Assembly: GCA_026120185.1 (NCBI GenBank)
Contig: JANUWF010003370.1
Span: forward strand, 1,910,001 to 1,974,000
Length of the DNA: 64,000 bases
Direction: 5' to 3'
Source of the DNA: Voacanga thouarsii
Taxonomy: Eukaryota > Streptophyta > Magnoliopsida > Gentianales > Apocynaceae
Shown piece after piece: positions 44,346-55,442 of this stretch; the first letter of the stretch is position 1, and every line of letters begins with the position of its first letter. The position numbers and the translations under genes were made by a program. The notes beneath the pieces were generated by a model. That model was not told the origin of the DNA. It was given only the letters and a program-made list of their open reading frames with translations, and searched no databases.

Positions 44346-47300
44346 TGTAATACCCCGTATTAAGCCACCTTTAGTATGTGGGGAAAGTCATGCATGTCAT
44401 AGCATTTCTTTTATATTGCATTTAGTAAATTGAATTATTTTCATGAAAATATGAGTTTCACAAGTTTGTTGTTTCATGAATTAATTTGTTCTTGAAATGG
44501 TTGTGTTATTTGAGTTAGTTGAGTTTTTATTTTGTTGAGGAGAATTCATTAGGAAGAGGATGAAGCAAGTGAGTATGAATTAAGGGAATTTAATTAAGGG
44601 AAAATTTATACAAGACTTGATGTGGAATAGTGGATAAAGCTTGGTGTTTAATTCTTGATGGGCTTAAGTTCGAATCCTAGCTATTTCAAATCTTCTCTTT
44701 TCTTTTATTTTTTTTCCTTCCCATATTTTTTTTCCTTCCCTAATTTTTCCGAAGCCTTGACTGAAATACTCCTAGGGTAGATGCCACCTTGGAGCCAATT
44801 TCCTAAAATTTAGGTGTGATTTATCTTGGGGATTATTTTATAAAATATTTAAAAATAAATTAAATTTTTATTTCTAATATCTTATCATAATCTTTTAGAA
44901 AATTCTAAGTATTATTAATCTGGATTTTTAAAAGCTATATATCTAAGTAATTTTAGTAGGAGATAAAATATATGAATATACATCTTGTTTTAATATAGTA
45001 GCTGCCACACCTTAAGGAGATAAGTCTCCATATTTTAATTCTCTTCAAATAAATTTTAAAAAGGAAATAAAAGGATAAAAGCTGGATTTTAAATGAAGCA
45101 ATTATATAGGGATTTTCAAAATTTGAGGAAAAAAGGAAGAAGGATTTCGGTAGCTTCAAGGGAGAAGGAAACCAGAATTTTATCATGTGAAAATAATTAT
45201 TTAATAGCCATTTAAATTACTCAAATTAATATAGGAAATAAATTAAATTATTGTTTAAATAAATAACCTAATTCTCTCCTATATTTTTCTGGAAAATTTC
45301 CTCAAAGTTGCCACCACACACGAGCAATTGTAGCTCAACTAAAACTCTCCAAAACCTAGTTAGGGTTATCCAAGAAAACCTTAACCAATAGGACTTTGTT
45401 TTAGCCCAAAAAAACCAAAATTTCCTCTCCAATTCCTTCAGAATTTCGGCCACAAATTAGCACCATTCTGCATGAAATTTCCAGCCAAAAACCTGCACAA
45501 AAGCCTCTCTAGTTATCGAGCAAAATACAGTTACACAAATGCTCACTTTTCCTCTCTTATTTTCACCACTATAGAGACCAAAACCAACCAAATTTCTTCT
45601 CTCATTCTGTCCAGATTTTTTGCCATCACAAGCAGCAAAAACACAGCAACAATAACCCCCTAAACTACTGTCTAGTTTCGGCACCCATAGAAGGACCAAA
45701 GCTATCCAATTTTTCTCTTGTAATCAAGAATCCATAGCAAGGGAGGACTCCTCCAAACACCTAAACACCAAACCTTAGGCTTTTCTGTCCAGCAAACCAG
45801 GAAATTTCCTACCCTCTCAGCCCCTCAAACTCACAAAAAAACCAGCATTCAACCTGCACAAAAATTCGGCCAGTCTACCCCAAGAACAAAGCCAAAACCA
45901 AAACTCTTTACAAGGTAATTGATCTTCAACCCTTCTATTCATCTCTTACTCCATTCTTTTCTTCTTTTCTCCCTTAAATCACGTCCATAAGGGACTGATT
46001 TTATTCCTTTCTTGGTGAGTCTTGATCAAGGACATCTAGGCGGACCAATTCCTTCAACCATTGATTGAACTCAAGCTAGTCATCAAGGAATTGCCATGTT
46101 TTAAGTCTAGATCGCTAAGAGGTAATTAAGATCCTATCTTTACTGATTTAAAAGGCATTAATCTTTAGTGTATTGACTTATGAATGCTTATAGAGTCGAG
46201 TATGGAAGCATGAATGAACTAGTATGATGAATATATTGATATAAGCTATAGACAAAGTATGTATGAGATAGGACATTGATGTATCTTGTCATAATGAATT
46301 TAGATCTATTCTAGGTTGGCAAAGATGAGATCTTTTAACGTTTATGGGACTGTTTATGATGATTTTATGCTAGTTGAATATAAGAGTTGTCATATAGTGA
46401 ATTGATTTGGATAAAGGCATGGATATGATCGATAGAATGGCAAAGGGAAGTTGTATATGTGATCTAATGAATTAAATCATCTAGATACCATGGATGAACT
46501 AGGTGATTAGCGAGATCATGAGAATTTATGTTGCATGAAATAGTAGATGGAATGATTGGATCCTAATTATAGAATTATTTGCTCTAAATAAGGAAGGAGT
46601 GGAAGTAAAGGCCATCAATTGAATTGGGTCTAACTGTTGATTTATCCAAGTAAGTCCCTGTATAATCGTTATTTGGAATTGATGTCAATATGATGTTTTG
46701 ACAAAAGGATTGAAACATTGGCTAAACATGATGAGTTACACTGTGTTTTGATACTTGGATTGGAAACATGGATATTTTACTTTCTAAATGAGTTTATCAA
46801 ATTTCAACTATTCAAACTCAAAAACGATTTCTTACACTATCACTAAATGACTTGGAAATGCTATTACGAAAAAATACGTTTTGCAATCAAGCTAATCAAA
46901 GACTTTTGAAAAAGGGAAAAATGATTCTGCTCCTAAATGGGGGGCGTTGAGTACTCAGCGGGGGTGGCTAGTAGTACTAGTTCTAAAGAGCAAGAGTGAG
47001 TCTTCTAGTAGAAGGCCACCTCCAGAAGATGAACTCAACTTGGAGAGGCGATAGTACTACATAGTTAGGCCATCCAAGCTAGCATATTAGTCCATATGGA
47101 TATTGTTGATTTGGATTGGATAACTAGAGTGTTGGGTGTAGAAATAGAGGAATACCTCACCTAATGGGAAGATCCCCCATTGCCCATTGTTGAAAGAATA
47201 CATTGGGACACTATCATGGTGATAACCATAATATGGATTATGATATTATTGTTTGGATCATTTGCTAATTCCCTACCTAATGAATTATGAATATGATGAA

Positions 47301-47770
47301 ACGATGATTTCTTGTGAACTATTTTGGATTCATTAAGCAAGGCTACTTTGTATAACTGTTATTAATGAAATTGATTTGCAAACGCGATTTTGTGATTTTG
47401 ATAAACCTGCATGAACGAAATGGTTATAATTGACACTTGCACATATGAGACTTACTGAGATGCCAATCTCACACCTTTTATATCATGATTTCAAGGGAGT
47501 ACTTATATTGAGCGGGTTGAAGGAATAAGCGATGATCGCCATTTGTTTATTTTATTTTAAATTGTAGTTCTTTCAAGAAATGTTTGTTAGTTTTGATCTC
47601 TCGGATTTGTATAAGTATTTTTCCCTCGATGTAATAAGAGTATTTTTTTAGTTTATTTAGGTGGGTTTTTTCCTATTATTTATTTTTTGCACCTCGCTAT
47701 AAAGACCCCTGGTCCTCTGGACAGAGCGACATTCCGCCCTATCTAGATACGTAGGTAGTGGGGTGTTACA
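44346..47770 (+). mobile_element. Family T long LTR, copy 2 (3425 bp), TSD TCTGT
   Basis: Starts TGTAATACCCC and ends GGGGTGTTACA, an 11-base near-perfect terminal inverted repeat. It is flanked by a perfect TSD TCTGT (44341-44345 and 47771-47775), and the uninterrupted 3' LTR of copia I at 57390 shows the empty site. Blocks near the 3' end (GTTGAGTACTCA, GGCCACCTC, CTTACTGAGAT, AAAGACCCCTGGTCCT) recur in copy 3. There is no retroviral ORF, PBS or PPT, so it behaves as a solo LTR. The lineage (Tekay/Del-like gypsy) is suggested only by terminus and length. Confidence 0.92.
44623..44677 (+). other. tRNA-like module in family T copy 2
   Basis: A-box-like TGGAATAGTGGATAAAGC and B-box-like AGTTCGAATCC lie about 26 bases apart, corresponding in position to 1659-1716 (minus) and 49736-49790. 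Not a functional tRNA gene. Confidence 0.55.
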
Positions 47771-47775
47771 TCTGT

Positions 47776-47923
47776 CATTAGCTGTCAATTAGGAGAGCAA
47801 TTTATTAGCCTTTATTTAGGAGATTATCTTCCTTTTTTGTAACAAACGGGAACTATATATTCCCATGTATCATTACACAAAAAGATAAGAGAGTGTGTAC
47901 TTCACAAACCATTTCTTCTTTTT
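47776..47923 (+). repeat. 5' LTR of copia I, second piece, and degenerate PBS
   Basis: Continues CATTAGCTGTCAATTAGG to about 47923. Directly after it TAGTATCTGAGCC (47924-47936) is a two-mismatch form of the TGGTATCAGAGCC primer-binding site. Confidence 0.85.
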
Positions 47924-47990
47924 TAGTATCTGAGCCTGCTGCACAAACTCTAAAAAATAGAAGTATTTGGTCTGTGTGTCCCCAAAAAAA

Positions 47991-49080
47991 ATGTCTGAAG
48001 TAATGTCTAATTCTTCTCAATATAAGTCATCCCAAATCAAGCCACAAAACCTCCAAAACCTATCTAAAAATCATCCTATTCAAATAACCATAATTCAGCT
48101 ACATGGGGACAATTTTCTCCAACGGTCTCAATCAGTCTGGATGTACATAAGAAGGAGGGGAAAAATCGGCTATCTTATGGGAGATACAAAGAAACTAGAT
48201 GAGAAGGATCCAGCTTATGCCAATTGGGATGCTGAAAACTCAATGGCCTGGATGGTGAATTCGATGACAGAAGAAATAGGGGCTAACTACATGTGCTACT
48301 CCACCACTAAAGACCTCTGGGACAATGTCTTATAGATGTACTAGGACCTTGGAAACTAGTCCCAAGTTTATGAACTGACTTTGTGACTTGGAGAAATTCG
48401 CCAAGATAAGGACTCTGTGACAAAATACTTTAATTCCCTTAAGAGAATCTGTCTCGGACCTTAACTTGTTTAATAATTACGAGTGGGAATCATTGGCGGA
48501 CTGTAATCACTACAAGAAAATGGTCGATGCAAGCAAGATTTTCAAGTCTCTTACTGGATTGAATATTGAGTTTGATGAAGTGCGGGGCAGAATTATTGGA
48601 AGGAATCCTCTGCCCGCAATTAGCAAAGCCTTTGCTGAAGTATGCTATAAGGAGAGCCGAAGGCAAGTGATGTTAGGAAAGAAAGGCCTCACTACAACGG
48701 GGTTTGTAGAAGGTTCAGCATTAGCCACTGCAGAAGCCCTTACTAGCCGAAGGGTGAACCAAAACCAGCGAGGGGACAAGAGTAACTTGCGATGTGATTT
48801 CTGTGGCAAACCGCGACATACTAGGGAGACTTGTTACAAACTACATGGGAAGCCACCCACAGGTAAAAGGACAAAGCCCGGAGAGCAACCTATCCCTGCT
48901 GCAAATGAAGCTGAGAATTCTCCCTTCAATAAGGAGCAATTAGATCATCTTCTTAAGCTGTTAAAATCCTATTCATCACCTAATGTCTCTATCGGTTCTA
49001 TAGCACAGTTAGGTAGGAGTTCCTTTGCACTTCTATTCTTGCAAAACCTAGTCCTTGGATCATAGATTCAAGGGCCTCAA
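47991..49080 (+). pseudogene. Copia I gag and protease start
   Basis: The ATG at 47991 opens MSEVMSNSSQ, and the gag core follows: IQLHGDNFLQRSQSVWMYI, GYLMGDTKKLDEKDPAY, WDAENSMAWMVNSM, TKDLWDNV. A stop after LWDNVL at 48333 and frame changes lead to 48466-49065, which carries a zinc knuckle CDFCGKPRHTRETCYKLHG (CX2CX4HX4C intact). The protease start reads IIDSRASNHMTS near 49062-49100; the usual DTGAS is DSRAS, so the active-site Gly is Arg and the enzyme would be dead. Confidence 0.85.
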
Positions 49081-49482
49081 ACCACATGACAAGCTGCTCA
49101 CATGTGTTTCATACGTATATTCCTTGTTCTAGTTTACAAAAAGTTAGAATAGTATATGGTAGTTTCTCTCCTATTGTAGGCAAAGGAAACGTTAATATTT
49201 CCAAAGAAATTACTCTTAATTCTGTACTACACGTCCCAAAACTTGCCTGTAATCTCTTTTCTGTCACCAAATTGTCTAAAAATTCTAACTGCTCCATCTT
49301 ATTTTTCCCTTCTCTCTATGTCTTTTAGGATCGGAACTCGAGAAAGATAATTAGAACTGCTAGAGAGATAAACGGGTTGTACTATTTTGATGAAATGTCT
49401 TTCAAGAATAAAGCTTAGGGACTAGGTAGTTTCAGTTCGACTTCTGTTTATGAGATAATAATATTGTGGCATAGGAGATTAG
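49081..49482 (+). pseudogene. Copia I protease C-terminus and pre-integrase
   Basis: Protease continues with VLHVPKLACNLFSVTKLSK, a stop at 49327-49329, then GLYYFDE and the start of GAG_pre-integrase (LWHRRL) at about 49464-49482. There family T copy 3 interrupts the frame. Confidence 0.85.
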
Positions 49483-49735
49483 TGTGAAACCCCGGTCAAA
49501 ACCAACCTTAGAGTAAGGGGGTTGTGATGCATATCATATTTTATTTCATGGTTAAATACATTTTCATATGATTTTTATGTGTTTTGGATTCGGATTTTAT
49601 TGTCTTGAAGTCTTGTTGGTGAGTATTGTGTGAGAGGGGCAAGATGGTAATTTTTGCCCGAGGTGAAAATAGGGTGATAGCCTGTGGATTGAATAGAAAA
49701 TAATTTTTTAGTGAAAATATCAACAAGAGTTGTTG

Positions 49736-49790
49736 TGGTATAGAGGTTAAAGCTTTGGAATTAATTCCTGAGGTCTTGGGTTCAAATTCC
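49736..49790 (+). other. tRNA-like module in family T copy 3
   Basis: A-box-like TGGTATAGAGGTTAAAGC and B-box-like GGGTTCAAATTCC lie about 24 bases apart. It is the third instance of the module in this family. Confidence 0.55.
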
Positions 49791-51415
49791 ATCATAGAAG
49801 CTTTAGCTAGATTAAATTTTATTTTTGCTTAGTGGAAGAAATTTCGGTCTTATGAGCTTAGAGTAAGGTAGGGATGATGGTCCTAAGAGAGATATGTTAG
49901 GAGTATTCTCATTCCACTCCTTTACTCTACTCGAATTTCTTAAAGGGAATTCATTTTCCCTTGATCCTTAATTTTCCTCAATTTTCAACTCCTTGGTTTG
50001 ATCAAGATGTTCTATCCATTTTCTTTCCAGAAATTTCAGTAAAATGCTGTGATCTTGTGAGATCAAAATGTCCTAGTAAAAGGCTTCTCATGGTCTGAAA
50101 AATGTGGAAGAATGGTAGGAAATTCCAAAGGGAAAAATCCCTCTAGTAAGCTTGCTGAAATTTCACTCTAGACTAGTTCATCTTACTTCTTAGAATGAGC
50201 TGAAATTTTTCAGCTTGCTGTACCTTCAAATTGTCGAGCTTCTTAGCTAACTTTCCCTCCCAAATGCTGCCCGAAAAATGGCCTTAAGATCAGTTTGAAA
50301 CATGAATTATTTCTGCCATTTTCGGGCTGCACAAAAGCTGTGCAAAACCAGTGAAAATTCTGGGCAAAATCGCTACTTTGGAGGTCCAAAACCAAGCTGA
50401 TTTCTTCTAGATTTTGTTCAGTACCTTAGCCATGTTTTTCCTCCATAAAGAAGGCTGGAAACCAGCCTTGAATACCCCAAAAATCCCCCTTCAAGCTCTC
50501 TGCAAATTGGCTGGAAGTGGCAGCCGAAAATCTGCCCAGAAATTTCTGTTCAGCGAAATTCTGGGCAGTCCAAACTTCCAGCTTTGTTTCCTATTTTTCT
50601 TCCAGCCGAAACACCAGACCTAATCTGTCAAAACCTTCCTTAAACCTCCATTAACAGAGCTCCATTGTTTCCCTCAAGCTTGTGGACGAAAGGCAGCAAT
50701 GGCTGTCCGAAAATCTCTCCAACAAATCCCTGCAATTTAGCTTGATTGGTTTCCAAAATTCCAGCCATCCTTGTTTAGCAATCTTCCATAAAACCTTACT
50801 CAATTGACCAGACATCTTCTTCACCATTAAGCACCCTACTTTCGGCCACCATAAGCTTCCATAAACCAGCATTAATCCCACCGAAATTCTGCTCAAACAG
50901 TCAGCCATGGCAGACTTCCAAAGCTGTCCAACAATCAAGATATTCTTGTAATATTTATTTTTCAAATTCACTTCTTAAAAATATTCTTCAAAGATTGTAA
51001 CAACTAACCTTTCCTTTTCCCTTCCAAATCAGAGAATCAACCTCCTAAACCCTACAGAAATTCGTCCAGCCCTATCTCTCACAGAAATTCGGCAGCTACA
51101 CACTACATCTCTTGATTTTCTTCAACCTTCAAGAACACACACACTACACCAAGAACACCTACCTCTTCCCTACACCTAATACCCCTCCAAACCATCTCAA
51201 ACCCTCTCTAAAACTTCCAGATTTGACCTACTCACTGCCGTGAGTCCATCAACACCATTCTTAACATCAAACTCCACGAATCATCTTGCTACTTCGGATC
51301 AAAACCAGAAATTTCTGTTAAGGTCAAGAACACCTTCAAGGTAAATTTATTCTAACAACTTCATCTCCTCCAATCTTGATCTCTAATGAGAGCCTATGTG
51401 AATAAACATGCTAAT

Positions 51416-51418
<3 letters not shown>

Positions 51419-51463
<45 letters not shown>
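51419..51463. repeat. (CT)n microsatellite
   Basis: About 22 CT units inside family T copy 3, at the place where copy 1 (opposite strand) has its (AG)n tract. Confidence 0.95.
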
Positions 51464-51465
<2 letters not shown>

Positions 51466-51659
51466 GGCCGAAAATTCCCCTCTCTTGGCCGGATGACTTT
51501 TCCTCCCATGAACATGCTTTCGCCATCTCCCATGGACAAAGTTAGACATCTAGGAGTTGAGATCTACTCTAAACTCCTTCAAGGCATTCATCAATCAAGT
51601 AAGTACCATCAATCCTTCTTTTAAACTCTAGAATTATGTCTCTAGGGTGATAATGATAA

Positions 51660-52249
51660 TAGAGCTGTATTCGAACACGAATGAACCGAGCATCACATTT
51701 TCGAGCTCGAGTTCGAATATAATCGAACGCTGTTCGAGTTCGTTCGTTTATTATTCGAGCTCGAGTTCGTGTTCGAGTTCGTTCGATTATTGTTTGATAA
51801 TGTTCGAGTTCGTTTAAGTTCGAGTTCGAAAAACTCGATTAACGTTCGAGTTCGAATTGTTCGAGTTCGTTTATTTTATATTTTTTATTTTAAAATTTAT
51901 AAAAATAATAATTCAAATTTTAATTAAAAATAATTGAATATTATAATATTAAATAAATATATAATAATATTATTAATATTAATATTATAATATAAGATTT
52001 ATTCTTAATAAATCTTAATATTATAAAATATAAATAAAATAATTAATAAAATATAATTAATTTAAATATATATAATATGTTCGCGAACGTTCGAATATGT
52101 TCGTGAACATGTTCGAGTTCGTTCGTTTATTATTCGAGCTCGAGTTCGTCTTCGAGTTCGTTCGTTTATTAAACAAACGAGCCTTATTCGAACACGAACG
52201 AACTCGAACGAGCTTTTGTTCGCGAACGTTCGGTTCGTTTACAGCTCTA
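51660..52249. mobile_element. hAT-like nonautonomous DNA transposon (590 bp), 8-bp TSD
   Basis: The left end TAGAGCTGTATTCGAAC and the reverse complement of the right end, TAGAGCTGTAAACGAAC, are terminal inverted repeats. The flanks AATGATAA (51652-51659 and 52250-52257) are a perfect 8-bp TSD, as in hAT elements. Both ends are filled with subterminal GTTCGAGTTCGTTCG-type repeats in both orientations around an AT-rich core (51880-52080). No transposase is encoded. Confidence 0.9.
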
Positions 52250-52281
52250 AATGATAATAGGTGGATGGTGATAGGATTTGA

Positions 52282-52282
<1 letters not shown>

Positions 52283-52319
<37 letters not shown>
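52283..52319. repeat. (TA)n microsatellite
   Basis: About 18 TA units in family T copy 3. A shorter (TA)n tract lies at 52820-52848. Confidence 0.9.
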
Positions 52320-52324
<5 letters not shown>

Positions 52325-52815
52325 AGATTGGAGTATGAATATATGTATGATTGTGAAGGAGATGAGATTTATGCATGGAAGGATTGTCTTGGATGATTAT
52401 ATGATGATTTGAGGTTGATGCATATCATAAGTAGTATATGTGATGAAGTATGCTAGAGATTATGTCACCATTGGTGAATAGGGTTTATATTCATGATGGA
52501 TTAATATTGAAGCCATGATCATGTTTATGCTAGTAGGGGTTAGATCATGTGTTGATAAATTGAGATCTAATCTTGTGCGCATGATTGGGATGATTTGATG
52601 AATTAAAAGATTGTGTATGTATTGATTGTGGTTAGCCATGGAAATTTGATCATGATCTAGTTGTCCCCATACAAATTTTTACTTCATGAATAAAATATTC
52701 AATAAAATAATTTCTCTTGGTATTTTCGAAAAAACCCTAGGAATGGTAGATTTGAATTATCATATATATATATATAGGATATTTTAGTCAAACAAATAGT
52801 GATTTTTGCTAGAAA

Positions 52816-52853
<38 letters not shown>

Positions 52854-54456
52854 TACTTAATATAATGAGATCAATTAAAGCCTTTATGAAAATAATTACA
52901 ATTAGTAGAATATATATTACTAAAAATTTAACTATTATCTTCTAATCAAAACTCCTTAAGAATTTATTTAAAATTGTTCAAGTGGGATTCATTAAATTTA
53001 CTTTCAACTAATTTTAGCTACCAATTATTTTCTAACAACTAAATGATTAATAAATCAATATTTTATTTAATACTACCTAGAACTCTTGATCAAATAAACT
53101 CTAAATTTTCCCTAACAAGATTTAAGCTTTCAATTTATTAAATTTATTTCCCAAACCATTAATTATTTTAAATAATTGTGCTAGACTCAACTCTTAAACC
53201 TATTTACTTATTGTTTAACCTTAAAGCTTGGGACACTAGGATCGTGGTAGTAGTAAGTTGAGTCGATCTAAAATTAAGGAAGTAGTTTGTGGCTTGAAAT
53301 TGATTGTGATTTGTATTTGCCCATGTGAGGTTAGGTCTACCGTTGGAGACCTTGTTATTGTGAGCAAAAATCAGGTAAGCTCCTGCATAAAACCTGTTTG
53401 ATGCAAAATGTTTATTATGGCAGGCCAAGTGTATAGTGCATGGACACTCATTTATGTAAAGGCAATTGAGGGTTAAATTCTTTCTTATTTCAAACATTTG
53501 AATTATTTAAAAGCCAATGAGCAGATTTACTCAAACTTAAACTCTTCCTAAAACTGATTTTGTTAAAGACTTTGGAAAACCCATAAATTGCCATTTTCAT
53601 GTGGAACAATGTTTTGTTCATTTTATCCGAAGTGGGAAACGTCGTTGAGTACTCAATAAGGGTGGACTACTAGGACTAGTCTTTGAAGGGTTAGGGTAAG
53701 TCTCTCAGTAGGTGGCCACCTCTGAGGGGTGAGTCCTTCCCGGATAAGATGTCAGTCCAGTGAGTCGTGCCGGTCCGAGCTAGCAGTTTGTTTTCAGTCA
53801 AGTGACTGTGGTTTGCCGGAATGGACACCCGGTTGTTGTTTGGGTATAGAGAAGGAGGAGTATTTTGCCCAATAGGCCGATCACCTACTTTTGTCAGTCT
53901 GTACAAAGTGTCGGCATTCTGACCGATTATGGGGCCCAACGTGTGGTAACCCATATCCCTTTCTTTCGAGTGGTTGATTTTATTACTTATGTATGGCTGG
54001 GAAAGCCAAAACGCCACTCTTGCTTTTGACTAATGTTATTGCTTGCCAGTATTTCTCTTATAAAGGTTTCACACTTTGCATCCACGAACTGTTTTCACTA
54101 AACACCCAAAGCACACACGGACTTACTGAGATTTCTGTCTCACCACCATTTTATCATGATTTCAGGTCCATCCTGTTGTGGGCATGAGTAGCTATATATT
54201 ATCTGCTTTGGAAGAATTTTCTGAGGATTTATTTTGTGTAATGTTAGGAGAGCTGAGAGCGGATGAATTTTTATTATGGATTTGTTTTAAGTATTCTTAG
54301 ATTTATTATTATTTCTTTTGGATTGTAATAAATTTTAAGTTGAAGTATCATTTTATTTCCGCTATTATATTTGTGTGTCCTAATTATAAAGACCCATTGT
54401 CCTTTGGATGGGGCGACATCCCTGGCCCTGGCGGGCCTAGGTAGCGGGGTGGTACA

Positions 54457-55424
54457 ATTAGGACATTATAGCTTTCCATATCTTAAACATCTATTTCTAG
54501 ATTTGTTTAAAGGAATTGATTGTTCAAAATTTCATTGTGAGGCTTGTCATTTAGCAAAAGAACACCGTGTTTCCTTTCTTCCAAAACCATATTGTGCATC
54601 CAAACCATTTTATTTGATGCATAGTGATGTTTGAAGCCCTTCCAAAATTAACATACTTTCTAGGAAAAGATGGTTTGTCACTTTTGTTGATGATCATACC
54701 AGGGTATATTGGGTTTATCTTTTAGAAAAAAAATCTGAAGTGGCACATCATTTTAAAGAATTTTTTCAAATGATTGAAAATCAGTTCCAAACCAAGATTG
54801 GCATTTTAAGATCGGATAATGGGACGTAATACTTCAATAAATATTTGGGAACATTTCTTGTCGAAAATGGTGTCATTCACCAATCAACTTGCCGAGATAC
54901 CCTACAACAAAACAGACTTGCTGAAAAAAAGAATAGACATTTACTTGAAGTAGCTCGTGCCATCATGTTTTCAATGAATGTTCCTAAATATCTATGGGGT
55001 AATACTTTTTTTAACTACTTGTTACTTGACTAATAGAATGCCATCTCGGGTTTTAAACTTTGAAACACCTTTAAATAGTCTAAAAAATTACTTTCCCAAT
55101 CTTCGGTTAAGCACTGATTTACCACTTAAGGTTTTTGGTTGTACCTGTTATGTCCACATACCAAATACCTTTCATTCAAAAATAGACCCCAAAGCAGAAA
55201 AGTGTGTTTTTGTTGGCTATGCATCTAATAAAAGAGGGTATTATTACTTCAATCCCATCACAAAATGGTTCTTTAAAAGCATGGGTGTATTATTTGTTGA
55301 AACTCAGCCTTTTTTTCCCAAAACTTTTCCTCTGGGGAAAAACCTTGACATGAAAGAAGACAAATTTTGGAAAACTCTTCCTCTTCTAATTATTTCTGAC
55401 AACTTGCCTACTAAACAAAAATAG
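54457..55424 (+). pseudogene. Copia I integrase
   Basis: After the family T insertion the frame continues YSFPYLKHLFLDL, zinc-finger part FHCEACHLAKEHRVSF, then the core: YLMHSDV (first catalytic Asp), WFVTFVDDHTRVYWVYL, ILRSDNGT (second Asp) and LAEKKNRHLLEVARA with the third catalytic Glu. The C-terminal part has KVFGCTCYVHIPN and KCVFVGYASNKRGYY. Stops occur after HSDV (54634) and DNGT (54828), and a frameshift near 55020 moves the end of the domain to another frame. The enzyme would insert the cDNA; this copy is broken. Confidence 0.88.
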
Positions 55425-55442
55425 GAACCAGTTGTTAATGAT

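Larger units (their letters stand above)
49483..54456 (+). mobile_element. Family T long LTR, copy 3 (4974 bp), TSD ATTAG
   Basis: Starts TGTGAAACCCC and ends GGGGTGGTACA. It is flanked by a perfect TSD ATTAG (49478-49482 and 54457-54461), and removing it restores a continuous pre-integrase frame. It contains a hAT-like element (51660-52249), a (CT)n tract (51419-51463) and (TA)n tracts. Between about 50250 and 51110 degenerate copies of a GCAGCCGAAAATTCTG-like motif recur many times, as they do in copy 1. There is no retroviral ORF. It is longer than copy 2 partly because of the 590-bp insert. Confidence 0.93.

Noticed and set aside
52097..52396. 99-codon ORF rich in Phe, Glu, Leu and Tyr
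   Set aside because: A translation of TTCGAG repeats of the hAT-like element and a (TA)n microsatellite.
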